From UBA10518 sp022837185 (GTDB lineage Bacteria > Desulfobacterota > Desulfobulbia > Desulfobulbales > Desulfobulbaceae): a DNA stretch of 64,000 nt. This document shows positions 42,404 through 52,219 of the stretch, piece by piece. Within the stretch, counting starts at the first letter, position 1. The number at the start of each line of letters is the position of its first letter. The notes under the pieces are model-generated. The model had not been told where the DNA came from. It saw nothing but the letters and a program-made list of their open reading frames with translations, and did no database searches. Location: positions 58,771 through 122,770 of the forward strand of contig JAVEQK010000006.1 of assembly GCA_034007705.1 (NCBI GenBank), in the 5' to 3' direction. The position numbers and the translations under genes are program-made.

Positions 42404-42922
42404 TCACTCCACCTCGTAACTGAACACGAACTGGCGGGTCTTGCCGTCCTGGAGGCGGCTGCCCACCGTGAGTTCATAGCTGCCCTTGTCCGGCAGACTG
42501 ACATCGGCGCCGAACTGCCCCGCCATATCCATGAGCTGTATGGGCCCGGTTTCCGTTCCGTCCGGCCCCTTGATCCTGAGGGCCACGGTGCCCTCGGCAA
42601 TCTGGCCGCCGGAGGCCTCTTCCGCGAACGAGACCATAAAGTGATGGGTCTCCTTCATGCCCATGGAGGCCATGACTTCCCGCATGTCGTTCAACTGGGC
42701 GGTGGCCTTGACCCCGTCCTCGACCGTGGATCCCAGCATGATCGCCCCGGCGTGGCCGGCCATGTCATGCATGGACTGCTCATGGCCGCCCTGCCCCTCC
42801 GCGGCCTCCATGGCCCCATGGCCCTGGTGACTCATCTCTTTTTCGTGGTTCATGGCCATGGCCCCGAAAGGCACGGCAACAGCAAGCAGGCAGGTCAACA
42901 GCAGCAGCATTTTGCGTTTCAT
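42404..42922 (-). CDS. His/Met-rich periplasmic protein of the copper efflux operon
   Basis: A 172-residue exported protein: signal peptide ends about FGAMA (residue 23), followed by a cluster of His and Met residues (MNHEKEMSHQGHG then EQSMHDMAGHAG) typical of copper/silver-binding segments. The C-terminal part (DGVKATAQLNDM and TGPIQLMDMAGQFGADVSL) looks like a beta-rich YtkA-like domain. Its ATG overlaps the cusA stop (ATGA), so translation is coupled. Probably a periplasmic metal scavenger or chaperone; inferred from composition and context. Confidence 0.82.
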   Translation of the reverse strand: MKRKMLLLLTCLLAVAVPFGAMAMNHEKEMSHQGHGAMEAAEGQGGHEQSMHDMAGHAGAIMLGSTVEDGVKATAQLNDMREVMASMGMKETHHFMVSFAEEASGGQIAEGTVALRIKGPDGTETGPIQLMDMAGQFGADVSLPDKGSYELTVGSRLQDGKTRQFVFSYEVE

Positions 42923-45900
42923 TTGTTTCCTCCGTTGAATTGAACGTTTCTTCTTGCACTGTCAGGTACAACCTGTTCTTCAATGTCCCCTTCGCTGGTC
43001 GGCCGCGCGGTTTCCTCCAGGGCCCGGGCCCGCCACAGGTAGAAAATCACCGGATAGACCAGCAGCTCCAGCAGCAGGGAGGTGACCGCCCCGCCGACCA
43101 TGGGCGCGGCGATGCGCTTCATGACGTCCGAACCGGTGCCGGTGCTCCACATGATCGGCAGCAGGCCGGCAATGATGGTGACCACGGTCATGAGCTTGGG
43201 CCTGATGCGCTGCACCGCGCCGTGATGCACGGCCTGCACCAGGTCTCCCCTGGTCAGCATCCGCCCCTTTTCACTCCACTTTTTATAGGCCAGGTCGAGA
43301 TAGAGGAGCATCACCACCCCGGTCTCGGCGTCCAGTCCGGCCAGGGCGATGATTCCCACCCAGACGCCGATGGACATATTGTACTCCAGCAGGTAGAGGA
43401 GCCAGAACGCCCCCACCAGGGAAAACGGCACGGCCAGGAAAACGATGCCTGTCTTGATCATCGAGCGGGTGCTCAGGAAAATGAGGACGAAGATGATGAG
43501 CACGGTCAGCGGGATGATCACCAGCAGGCGGGCCCGGGTGGCCTCGATGTATTCGTACTGGCCGCTCCAGACTATGCTGTAGCCGGCAGGGAGGGTGACC
43601 TGCTCGGCCACCGCCCGGCGGGCGTTCTCCACGTAGGTGCCGACATCGATGCCCTTGATGTCGACGTAGACCCAGGCGGTGCGGCGGGAGTTTTCGCTCT
43701 TGATGCTGTCCGGATCGTTGCTCACCCTGATGGACGCCAGCTGGCCCAGCGGAATGTGCCGGCCGCCCGGGGCCGGCACCAGCACCCGCAGGAGGGAGTC
43801 GGGATCGCTCCGAAAATCCCGGTCGTAGCGGACGTTGACCGGATAGCGCTCCAGCCCCTCCACCGTCTCGGTGATGTTCATGCCGCCGATGGCGCTCTGG
43901 ATGACGTCCTGGATATCGCCGACATTGACGCCGTAGCGGGAGGCGGCCTGGCGGTCGATGTCGATGTCGATGAAAAAGCCGCCCACCGTGCGCTCGGCAA
44001 TGGCCGACAGCGTCCCGGGCAGCGTGCGCATCACGGCCTCGATCTCTTCGCCCAGACCGGCAAGCACGGCGAGATCGTCCCCCATGACCTTGATCCCCAC
44101 TGGGGTGCGGATGCCGGTGGAGAGCATGTCGATGCGGGTGCGGATCGGCATGGTCCAGGCATTGGTGAGGCCGGGAAAATGAACGGCGCTGTTGAGCTCC
44201 TCGATCAGCCGGTCGACGGAGATGGGCCGCTCTTCAGGCCAGACCAGGCGCAGGGGTTTTTTCAGCATTTCACTCCACCCGGGCCAGCCCGAATAGAACC
44301 GCTCGGTCCGGACGGTACGCCATTGCTTTTCCGGCTTCAGCAGGATGGTGGTCTCGATCATCATCATCGGCGCCGGGTCGGTGGCGGTGTCGGCCCGGCC
44401 GATCTTGCCGAACACCCGCTCCACCTCCGGGAAGGCGGCGATGATCTTGTCGGTCTGCTGCAGCAGCTCCCGCGCCTTGGTCACCGAAATGCCCGGCAGG
44501 GTGGTGGGCATGTAGAGCAGATCCCCCTCATACAGAGGCGGCATGAACTCAGTGCCCATTCTGGACAGCGGATAGGCGATGGAGGCTATCAGGGCCAGGG
44601 CAACGATCAGCGTCGTCTTGCGCCAGCGCAGGACGAAATCGACCGCCGGATGATAGATGCGGATCAGCATCCGGTTGAGCGGGTTGCGGTGCTCGGCCCG
44701 CACCTTGCCGCGGATGAACCAGACCATCAGCACCGGCACCAGGGTGACGGACAGCAGGGCGGCCATGGCCATGGCATAGGTCTTGGTAAAGGCCAGGGGC
44801 TTGAACAGGCGCCCGGCCTGCTCCTGCAGGGTGAACACCGGGGCAAAGGAGACGGTGATCACCAGCAGGGCGAAAAAGATGGTAGGCCCGACCTCCTGGG
44901 CCGCCTCGACGATGATCCGGCTGCGCGGCTTGTCGCCGTGCTCCCGCTCCAGGTGTTTGTGGGCGTTCTCGACCATGATGATGGCCGAGTCGACCATGGT
45001 GCCGATGGCGATGGCGATGCCGCCGAGGCTCATGATATTGGCGTTGAGCCCCTGGGCGTACATGATGATGAAGGCCATGAGGATCGCCACCGGCAGGGCC
45101 AGGATGACCACCGCCGCGCTCGGCAGGTGAAAGAGAAAGAGCACGATCACCAGGGCCACCACCACGCTTTCCTCGAACAGTTTGTGCTTGAGATTGTTCA
45201 CCGCCCGGTCGATCAGCCCGGAACGGTCGTAGGTGGTGACGATCTCCACTCCCTCGGGCAGGCCGGCCTTGAGCTCATCCAGTTTGTTGACTACCCGATT
45301 GATGACCGCCCGGGCGTTCTCGCCGTAGCGCATGACAATGATGCCGCCGGCCACTTCGCCCTCGCCGTCGAGTTCGGCCAGCCCGCGCCGCATCTCCGGA
45401 CCCAGGCGGACTTCGGCCAGATCCATGACCCGGACCGGCGTTCCCTCGGGGGTGGCCATGACCACGATGCTCTCCAGGTCTTCCACCGACTGGATATAGC
45501 CGCGGCTACGCACCATGAACTCGGTCTCGGCCATTTCGATCGCCCCGCCGCCGACGTCGAGATTAGCGCGGCGAATGGCGGTGATCAGGTCGGTGATGGG
45601 CAGGTCATAGGCGAGCAGCCGGTTGGGGTCGACCACAACCTGGTACTGCTTGACGAACCCGCCCAGGCTCGCCACCTCCGATACCCCTTCCAGCGCGGTC
45701 AGCTCGTAGCGCAGATACCAGTCCTGGATGGCCCGCAGCTCCTGCAGGGTATGGCGGTCGCTTTTCAGGGCGTACTCGTAGACCCAGCCCACCCCGGTGG
45801 CATCGGGGCCGAGCACCGGGGTCACCCCCTGGGGCAGCTGGCCGCCGACGTAGTTGAGGTATTCGAGCACCCGCGAGCGCGCCCAGTAGAGATCGGTGCC

Positions 45901-46197
45901 GTCCTCGAAAATGATGTAGACAAAGGAATAGCCGAAGAAGGAATACCCGCGGACCACCTTGGCCCCGGGCACCGACAGCATGCGCGTGGTCAGGGGGTAG
46001 GTGACCTGGTCCTCCACCACCTGCGGGGCCTGACCGGGATAGTCGGTGAAAATGATGACCTGAACGTCGGAAAGATCGGGAATGGCGTCGATGGGGATGT
46101 TGCGGAGCGAATACATGCCGCCGACGATGAGAAATACCGTGGCCAGCACCACCATGAACTTGTTGCGGCTCGACCATTCGATGATCTTTTCAAGCAT
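42919..46197 (-). CDS. cusA: Heavy-metal RND efflux pump, CusA/CzcA family (Cu/Ag type)
   Basis: A 1092-residue proton-driven pump. Twelve membrane segments with two large periplasmic loops are visible. Heavy-metal RND blocks: NIPIDAIPDLSDVQVII at the start, VDSAIIMVENAHKHLE, and DAETGVVMLLYLDLAYKKW in the second half. The Cu/Ag-type AWTMPIRTRIDMLSTGIRTP carries the conserved Met pair, and DPAPMMMIETTI is typical. It is the third gene of a five-gene minus-strand operon. Confidence 0.95.
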   Translation of the reverse strand: MLEKIIEWSSRNKFMVVLATVFLIVGGMYSLRNIPIDAIPDLSDVQVIIFTDYPGQAPQVVEDQVTYPLTTRMLSVPGAKVVRGYSFFGYSFVYIIFEDGTDLYWARSRVLEYLNYVGGQLPQGVTPVLGPDATGVGWVYEYALKSDRHTLQELRAIQDWYLRYELTALEGVSEVASLGGFVKQYQVVVDPNRLLAYDLPITDLITAIRRANLDVGGGAIEMAETEFMVRSRGYIQSVEDLESIVVMATPEGTPVRVMDLAEVRLGPEMRRGLAELDGEGEVAGGIIVMRYGENARAVINRVVNKLDELKAGLPEGVEIVTTYDRSGLIDRAVNNLKHKLFEESVVVALVIVLFLFHLPSAAVVILALPVAILMAFIIMYAQGLNANIMSLGGIAIAIGTMVDSAIIMVENAHKHLEREHGDKPRSRIIVEAAQEVGPTIFFALLVITVSFAPVFTLQEQAGRLFKPLAFTKTYAMAMAALLSVTLVPVLMVWFIRGKVRAEHRNPLNRMLIRIYHPAVDFVLRWRKTTLIVALALIASIAYPLSRMGTEFMPPLYEGDLLYMPTTLPGISVTKARELLQQTDKIIAAFPEVERVFGKIGRADTATDPAPMMMIETTILLKPEKQWRTVRTERFYSGWPGWSEMLKKPLRLVWPEERPISVDRLIEELNSAVHFPGLTNAWTMPIRTRIDMLSTGIRTPVGIKVMGDDLAVLAGLGEEIEAVMRTLPGTLSAIAERTVGGFFIDIDIDRQAASRYGVNVGDIQDVIQSAIGGMNITETVEGLERYPVNVRYDRDFRSDPDSLLRVLVPAPGGRHIPLGQLASIRVSNDPDSIKSENSRRTAWVYVDIKGIDVGTYVENARRAVAEQVTLPAGYSIVWSGQYEYIEATRARLLVIIPLTVLIIFVLIFLSTRSMIKTGIVFLAVPFSLVGAFWLLYLLEYNMSIGVWVGIIALAGLDAETGVVMLLYLDLAYKKWSEKGRMLTRGDLVQAVHHGAVQRIRPKLMTVVTIIAGLLPIMWSTGTGSDVMKRIAAPMVGGAVTSLLLELLVYPVIFYLWRARALEETARPTSEGDIEEQVVPDSARRNVQFNGGNK

Positions 46198-46245
46198 GGA
46201 AAACCTTTCGCCCGTTTGCGGTTATCGGCGGCAGCCCCGGCAGCC

Positions 46246-47739
46246 TTATTTGAACAGCTCCTCGAGGTTTTCTTCCGGCGGCCGGGGCTGGAAGAGATCA
46301 TCCAGGCCTTCGGCGCCGGGTTCCGGCAGGTCGGCGGCGGCCGGCTCCTCCCGGGGCTGCATCATTTTCTGCACCGCCTCCTGGAGCCTGCTTTCGGAAT
46401 CGAACAGGAACTGGGCCGAGGTCACCACCCGCTCGCCCACCCGTACTCCGGACAGCACCTGGATGAATCCTTCCCCGTCGCTGATCCCGGTGGTCACGGG
46501 CCGCGGTTCGAACTTGCCCCCGCCGAGAGCCACGAACACGGTCTGCCGCGTGCCGGATCGCAGCACCGCGCTGGCCGGCACCGCCAGGGTGTCGCTGACC
46601 GGATCGGCGGCAATGCTGACGTTGGCGAACATGCCGGGCTTCAGTTCCCAGCCGGGATTGGCCATTTCGATCCGCGCCCGGACGGTGCGGGTTTCTCCCT
46701 GGAGATAGGGGTAGATGTAGGTGATTTTGCCTTCCAGCTGCTGCCGGGCATAGGGCAGCTCGACCCTGGCGGTGAGCCCCGTCTTGACCCAGGGCAGCTC
46801 GAATTCATAGATGTCGGCATTGATCCAGACCGTGCTGATGTCCGAAATCTGCAGCAGTTCCATGCCCGGCATGACGCGCATGCCCTCGACCACCGGCTTG
46901 GCCGTGACGATGCCGCCGTAGGGACTGTACAGGGTCATGGTTTTCCGCACCTCGCCGGTGCGTTTCAGCTCCTCGATCTGCCGGTCGGAGATATCCCAGT
47001 AGCTGAGGCGGGTGCGGGCCGCGTCCAGCAGGCGGCCGGCCCCGGCGGCTATTTCGGCAAAGGGGCTCCGGGCCAGCCGCTCATTGTGTTCCAGGGCCAG
47101 CAGATATTCCTGCTGGGCCGCCACCAATTCCGGACTGTAGATCTCCATGAGGGGCTGCCTTTCCTCAACGGTCTGGCCTTCCTGATTGATGTGGAGGCGT
47201 TCGATCCAGCCCTCGATTTTGCTGTTGACCGAATATTGGCGCGGCTCTTCATAGGTCACCAGGCCGATGGTGCGGATGGTCCGCTCCAGGCGGCGGCGCT
47301 CCACCGGGGCGGTGCGCACCCCGATGTTCTGCATGGTTGTCGGGTCGATGACGATCTGGCCGGGAACGGCGCCATCCTCGTAAACGGGCACCAGGTCGTG
47401 CCCCATGTAGTCCTGTCCCGGTTCGTCGCGCACATAGGAGGGATCCATGGGGGAGACCCAGTGCTTGACCTTCCGCTCCGCCGGCTGTGCCGCCGCGGAC
47501 TCCGCCCCCTCCTTCATGGGAGTGAGCTTCATGCCGCAGATCGGGCACAGGCCCGGTTCATCCTGGATGATGAAGGGGTGCATGCCGCAGGTGTAGCGCA
47601 CCTTTTTGCCGGTTTCGCTGTCCGCGGCAAGGGCCCCGCGGAGTTCCGGCCCCGGAGCGGCAATGAAGGAGCCGGAGCCGAGGAAGGTGACCAGGGCGAC
47701 GGCGAGAAGGAAGGAAATCACGGCTTGCTTGCTGTTCAT
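46246..47739 (-). CDS. cusB: RND efflux periplasmic adaptor (CusB) with heavy-metal-binding domain
   Basis: A 497-residue adaptor linking CusA to TolC. After an N-terminal membrane anchor/signal, residues 49-73 form a heavy-metal-binding domain (YTCGMHP, then CPICGMKL), followed by a second degenerate copy, then the adaptor core (YEEPRQYSVNSKIEGWIERL, a coiled-coil hairpin, and barrel domains with IYPYLQGETRTVRARIE). A Gln/Glu-rich C-terminal tail follows. It overlaps the tolC stop by 4 bases and lies 48 bases before cusA. Confidence 0.93.
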   Translation of the reverse strand: MNSKQAVISFLLAVALVTFLGSGSFIAAPGPELRGALAADSETGKKVRYTCGMHPFIIQDEPGLCPICGMKLTPMKEGAESAAAQPAERKVKHWVSPMDPSYVRDEPGQDYMGHDLVPVYEDGAVPGQIVIDPTTMQNIGVRTAPVERRRLERTIRTIGLVTYEEPRQYSVNSKIEGWIERLHINQEGQTVEERQPLMEIYSPELVAAQQEYLLALEHNERLARSPFAEIAAGAGRLLDAARTRLSYWDISDRQIEELKRTGEVRKTMTLYSPYGGIVTAKPVVEGMRVMPGMELLQISDISTVWINADIYEFELPWVKTGLTARVELPYARQQLEGKITYIYPYLQGETRTVRARIEMANPGWELKPGMFANVSIAADPVSDTLAVPASAVLRSGTRQTVFVALGGGKFEPRPVTTGISDGEGFIQVLSGVRVGERVVTSAQFLFDSESRLQEAVQKMMQPREEPAAADLPEPGAEGLDDLFQPRPPEENLEELFK

Positions 47740-49103
47740 GGCGCGGCGCGGTGCTCCTGATCAGGGGTCTGCGGGGGATCGGCTGCCGCCGGCTGTTCTC
47801 CTGTGATTGCTTGGTCGAGGCCCGTGCCGACCACCGCCTCGAGCACGGCAAGCTGCATCTGGTACCCGGCCACCGCCTCGATGTATTCGCGTTCGTAGTT
47901 GAAAAGGGCCATCCGGCTGTCGAGAACATTCATGAAATCGGCCGTGCCCGCCCGGTACGCAGCGGTGGCCGCCGCCAGGGAGTGATCGGCCTGGGGGATG
48001 ATGCCGTCCCGGTAAAGCTCCGCCAGGCGCCGGTTGCGCTCCAGCCGGGCCAGGCCGTCGGCGATGTCGAGACGGATCCGGTTGACGGCCGCGTCGTGCT
48101 CCGCCCGCGCCATGCCGATCTCGGCGCCGGCCTCGGCGACCATGGCATGGCGGCGCTCGCGCTGGACCGGCAGGTTGAAGGTGACGCCGGCGGCGTACAT
48201 GTCGTAGCCCTCAGAGCCCATAACCGGCTCGCGCTGCATGTACTCGACGCTGAAGGTAAAATCTGGATAGAATTCCTTTTCGGCCAACTCCTTTTCGGCC
48301 GCGGCCTTCTGCTCCCTGGCCGCAATCCCCTTGAGCAGGGGACGGTTGGCCGCGGCAAGCTCTTCCAGGGTCGCGGCATCAACACGCACCGGCGTCAGAG
48401 TCAGCGGCGCGGCGGGAATGATCGGTTCATCGGCGGGAGTGAAGCGCAGATTGTTGAGGGCCGCTTCCAGGCTGCGCCGATTCTGGAGCAGGGAGATGCG
48501 CATCTCCTCCATCTTCGAGCGCTCGAGCTGGGCCTTGAGCACATCCTGCTGCAGGCCCCGGCCGACCCCGTATACGGTTTCGGCGAACCTGCTCAGGTCA
48601 TCGAGAATAACGATGTTCTTCTCCACTATCTCCAGGGACCGGTCAATGAACAGGAGCCTGTACCACCCCTCCTTGACCATCCTGGTCAACTCGACCTTGC
48701 GCTCTTCAAGTTCCCAGCGGGCCTGCTCGGCATCCTGCTGGGCGGCCTCGCGTTTCAGGCCGCGCTTGCCGAAAAACGGCACCATCTGGCTGATCCCGAC
48801 GACCTTGGACGTCATTACTTCCCGGTCAAAGGCCAGGGGATCGCGGATCAACAGGTTCTGGGCCCGGAGCATGAGCATGGGATCATCCAGGGCGTCCGCC
48901 TGCCTCGCCTGCTGGATAAAGGCCTCCCAGCGGGCCGCATTCCCCCTGAGGTCGGGATTGCGTTCCAGGGCCTCGCTGACCAGCCGGTCAACTTCCTGCC
49001 CGCCGCCGGCTGGCTGGTCTTGGGCGCGGGCGGCCGAAAGCGACAGGAAAATCGTCAGGACAAGCCAGGCAAGAATTGCGGCGCGTGGCAACGGGACCGG
49101 CAT
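47736..49103 (-). CDS. cusC: TolC-family outer-membrane efflux protein (CusC-like)
   Basis: A 455-residue outer-membrane factor. It starts with signal peptide MPVPLPRAAILAWLVLTIFL... ending about SAARA, chosen because AGGAGAGGAG sits just upstream of 49103; an upstream start at 49151 lacks one. Internal pseudo-repeat of helical hairpins is typical of the family (ALERNPDLRGNAARWEA and ELAAANRPLLKGIAAREQK). It is first in the operon tolC, cusB, cusA, His/Met-rich, GerMN; no CusRS regulator is present in the window. Confidence 0.9.
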   Translation of the reverse strand: MPVPLPRAAILAWLVLTIFLSLSAARAQDQPAGGGQEVDRLVSEALERNPDLRGNAARWEAFIQQARQADALDDPMLMLRAQNLLIRDPLAFDREVMTSKVVGISQMVPFFGKRGLKREAAQQDAEQARWELEERKVELTRMVKEGWYRLLFIDRSLEIVEKNIVILDDLSRFAETVYGVGRGLQQDVLKAQLERSKMEEMRISLLQNRRSLEAALNNLRFTPADEPIIPAAPLTLTPVRVDAATLEELAAANRPLLKGIAAREQKAAAEKELAEKEFYPDFTFSVEYMQREPVMGSEGYDMYAAGVTFNLPVQRERRHAMVAEAGAEIGMARAEHDAAVNRIRLDIADGLARLERNRRLAELYRDGIIPQADHSLAAATAAYRAGTADFMNVLDSRMALFNYEREYIEAVAGYQMQLAVLEAVVGTGLDQAITGEQPAAADPPQTPDQEHRAAP

Positions 49104-49533
49104 GCTCTCTCCTCTCCTCTTCTTTCCGGCGCCGGTGACTACCCGGCGCATTTATCATCTTCAACATGCGTCCGGCCTGATGCGCCGAGGCCGTTGCATG
49201 TCTTTGGACTATAATGTCTTTTTGTAGGTATCACAATGTGTCACCAGCAAATAATTGTATTTCCCATTCCCACTGCAAGGAAACGAGCCCCGACCGGAAC
49301 CATCATCGGCGGCACAATGGATCCGGACCCTGAAACCGCGTTATTTTTGTGTTCCAGACAGGCGAAAGACGTGGAGGATTGCTTGAAAATGGTATATAAC
49401 GCAGCAGAATTCCTTTCTGCAAAAGCACTGAACGGCTGTCCGCGGAGATGACCGGCTGAACAAGCCGGCGTCCGATGGTGTTTCTCCCCTGTCCGGACCG
49501 CTGTCATGCCGCCCGGAATGAACCACTGCATCC
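49104..49533. other. Divergent region between cus operon and glucan synthase gene
   Basis: About 430 bases without a convincing gene. The cus promoter lies at 49208-49236; the rest (49240-49533) has no clear promoter for the plus-strand gene. A small reading frame at 49236-49451 has no recognisable features. Confidence 0.5.
49208..49236 (-). promoter_or_regulatory. Promoter candidate for the cus operon
   Basis: Minus strand TTGTGA (49231-49236), 17 bases, TATAGT (49208-49213), near-consensus, about 105 bases before the cusC ATG. Spacing of 17 differs from the long spacers of MerR/CueR-type promoters, so copper control by that family is not evident. Confidence 0.55.
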
Positions 49534-52191
49534 ATGACCAGAGCGAATATCCTGATCTACATTGCCATCGCCGTTATTTCGATGAGTTTCTGGGCGATGC
49601 TGAACCAGCCCGAAATCGAGCCGGCCTGGCCGAGCCGGATCCAGGGGTTTTCCTTCTCGCCCATGCGGGCGTGGCACGATCCCGTGAAAAACGAACTGCC
49701 CACCGAGGAGGAAATCGACGCCGATTTGAAACTGCTGGCCAACAAGACCAACGCGATCAGGACCTACACGGTGGAGGGGGTGCAGGCCAGAATCCCGGCC
49801 CTGGCCCGCAAGTACGGCATCAATGTGACCCTCGGCGCCTGGCTCGACGACGACCTGGAGAACAATGAACGCCAGATCGAAACCGTGATCAAGGTGGCCC
49901 GGGAAAACTACCGCAACGTCATCCGGGTCATCATCGGCAACGAAACGCTGCTGCGGGAGGAACTGACGGTCAAGCAGCTCACCGGCTATCTCGACCGGGT
50001 GCGCGAGGCCCTTGCCATGCCCGTGAGCACCGCCGAACCCTGGCACGTCTGGCAGAACAACCCGGAACTGGTGGAGCATGTCGATTTCATCGCCACCCAC
50101 ATGCTGCCCTACTGGGAAGGCATCCACCTGGACCGGGCGATCGACTATGTCATTAACCGCGTCAACCAGCTGGAAAGCACCTTTCCGGGAATCCCCATCG
50201 TCATCGCCGAAGTGGGATGGCCGAGCAACGGGCGCACCCGCCGCGAGGCCGTGGCCTCCCCCGCCAATGAAGCGGTTTTCCTGCGCCGTTTTCTCGACCG
50301 GGCCGAAGAGCTGAACTACGTCTACTATGTCATGGAGGCCTTCGATCAGCCCTGGAAGCGGACCACCGAAGGGGCGGTCGGCTCCTACTGGGGCGTGTAT
50401 GATGTCCACCGCAACCCCAAGTTCCCCTTCACCACCCCCATCGTCAACATTCCCGAATGGCGGGCCCTGGCCGGCATTTCCGGGATCGTCGCCATCATCA
50501 CCTTCACCCTGCTGCTGATTGACAGCCGGACCCTGCGCACCCGCGGTCGCGGTTTCCTGGCCATCATCGCCTATCTCGCCGCCACCGGCGCGGTCTGGAT
50601 CGTGTACAAGTACTCCCGCCAGTACCTGACCGTGACCTCGGTGCTGGTCGGCTTTCTGATGCTGATCGGCATTATCGGGGTGGTCATCGTTCTGCTGGCC
50701 GAGGCGCATGAATGGGCCGAGTCCCTGTGGGCCGCCTTCCGGCGGCGGCCCTTTACGCCGGTGCAGGGGGCCGACGAGGACCTGCCCGTGGTTTCCGTGC
50801 ACATCCCGGCCTACAACGAACCGCCGGAAATGATGATCGACACCCTCGATGCCCTGGCCCGCCTGGACTACCCCCGTTTCGATGTCATCGTCATGGACAA
50901 CAACACCAGGGACCCGGCCGTCTGGCAGCCGGTGCGGGACCATTGCGCCAGGCTCGGGCCGCGGTTCCGGTTCTTTCACGAAGACAAGCTCGCCGGCTTC
51001 AAGGCCGGGGCCCTGAACTACGCCCTGGCCCGGACCGCCCCGGAAGCAGAAGTGGTGGCCGTCATCGACAGTGACTACATGGTGACTCCCGACTGGCTGC
51101 GGGACCTGGCGACGCAGTTCACCAAGCCTTCCGTGGCCATTGTCCAGGCGCCCCAGGACTACCGGGACGACAGCGACAACCTGTTCAAGGCCATGTGCTA
51201 CGCCGAATACCGCGGCTTTTTCTACATCGGCATGATTACCCGCAACGACCGCAACGCCATCATTCAGCACGGGACCATGACCATGGTGCGCAGGTCAGTG
51301 CTCGAGGAGGTCGGCGGCTGGGCTGAATGGTGCATCACCGAGGATGCCGAACTGGGGCTGAAGATTTTCGAAAAGGGGCATGAAGCGATGTATGTCGCCA
51401 AAAGCTACGGCCGCGGGGTGATGCCGGACACCTTCGTCGACTTCAAGAAGCAGCGCTACCGCTGGGCCTACGGCGCGATGCAGATCATGCGCCGCCATGC
51501 CCGCGCCCTGCTGTGGGGAGGGAAGTCACGGCTCACCCGGGGGCAGCGCTACCATTTCCTCGCCGGCTGGCTGCCCTGGATCGCCGACAGCATAAACCTG
51601 CTGTTCACCCTGGCCGCCATCGCCTGGTCCATCGCCATGATTCATTATCCCCTCAAATTCGACCCGCCCCTGGTGATCCTGTCCGGCCTGCCCCTGTCGC
51701 TCTTTGTCTTCAAAATGGCTAAGATGTTCTATCTCTACCGCAGCAGGGTCAAAGCCTCGCTGACCCAGACCCTGGCCTCGGCCATTGCCGGTTTGTCCCT
51801 GTCCCACACCATCGCCAAGGCCATCCTGTACGGCTTCGTAACCAGAAGCATCCCTTTTTTCCGGACCCCGAAGATCGTCCGGGGCCGCGCCGTCTGGAAT
51901 GCCCTGCAGTCAGCGCGCGAGGAGGGGCTGATCATGACGGCCCTGCTGTCGGCGGCATACGTCATTTTCAAGCGGCACGACCCGGAAACCCTGGACGTGC
52001 TGGTCTGGATCATGGTCCTGCTGGTGCAGTCGATCCCCTACCTGGCCGCGGTCATCATGGCCGTCATCAGCGCCTTCGCGCGCACGCCCGCCCGGCTTAT
52101 CACCACCATCACCGCGGAACCCAAGGCGCCCATGAACAACGGCGCCGGTGACCGCGACGCGGAACAACCCGGCGCGGTTCCCACTCCCTGA
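49534..52191 (+). CDS. Fused GH17-like glycosidase and GT2 glycosyltransferase (beta-glucan synthase, NdvB-like)
   Basis: An 885-residue membrane protein. After one N-terminal membrane segment, residues about 35-300 form a GH17-like domain with the acid/base Glu in VIIGNETLL (residue about 137) and nucleophile Glu in VIAEVGWPS (about 226). Three membrane helices follow, then a processive GT2 domain (VVSVHIPAYNEPPEMMIDTL, DSD at about 511, TED in WCITEDAELGL, and the QRYRW motif at about 639), then C-terminal membrane helices. This layout is that of cyclic or linear beta-1,3-glucan synthases such as Pseudomonas NdvB. Standalone gene. Confidence 0.9.
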   Translation: MTRANILIYIAIAVISMSFWAMLNQPEIEPAWPSRIQGFSFSPMRAWHDPVKNELPTEEEIDADLKLLANKTNAIRTYTVEGVQARIPALARKYGINVTLGAWLDDDLENNERQIETVIKVARENYRNVIRVIIGNETLLREELTVKQLTGYLDRVREALAMPVSTAEPWHVWQNNPELVEHVDFIATHMLPYWEGIHLDRAIDYVINRVNQLESTFPGIPIVIAEVGWPSNGRTRREAVASPANEAVFLRRFLDRAEELNYVYYVMEAFDQPWKRTTEGAVGSYWGVYDVHRNPKFPFTTPIVNIPEWRALAGISGIVAIITFTLLLIDSRTLRTRGRGFLAIIAYLAATGAVWIVYKYSRQYLTVTSVLVGFLMLIGIIGVVIVLLAEAHEWAESLWAAFRRRPFTPVQGADEDLPVVSVHIPAYNEPPEMMIDTLDALARLDYPRFDVIVMDNNTRDPAVWQPVRDHCARLGPRFRFFHEDKLAGFKAGALNYALARTAPEAEVVAVIDSDYMVTPDWLRDLATQFTKPSVAIVQAPQDYRDDSDNLFKAMCYAEYRGFFYIGMITRNDRNAIIQHGTMTMVRRSVLEEVGGWAEWCITEDAELGLKIFEKGHEAMYVAKSYGRGVMPDTFVDFKKQRYRWAYGAMQIMRRHARALLWGGKSRLTRGQRYHFLAGWLPWIADSINLLFTLAAIAWSIAMIHYPLKFDPPLVILSGLPLSLFVFKMAKMFYLYRSRVKASLTQTLASAIAGLSLSHTIAKAILYGFVTRSIPFFRTPKIVRGRAVWNALQSAREEGLIMTALLSAAYVIFKRHDPETLDVLVWIMVLLVQSIPYLAAVIMAVISAFARTPARLITTITAEPKAPMNNGAGDRDAEQPGAVPTP

Positions 52192-52219
52192 AATGCTGTT
52201 TTGGACGGGGACAGTTCCT

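Noticed and set aside
42404..42922. The His/Met-rich protein as CusF
   Set aside because: No CusF-type beta-barrel motif; length and C-terminal region differ.
42940..47760. A plus-strand open frame of about 1600 codons antisense to cusA and cusB
   Set aside because: Its product is low-complexity and rich in His, Gly, Asp and Arg without any domain, as expected from the mirror of high-GC codon use; cusA and cusB on the other strand have full motifs.
49236..49451. Possible 71-residue protein upstream of the glucan synthase
   Set aside because: No ribosome site and no recognisable composition; it overlaps the cus promoter.
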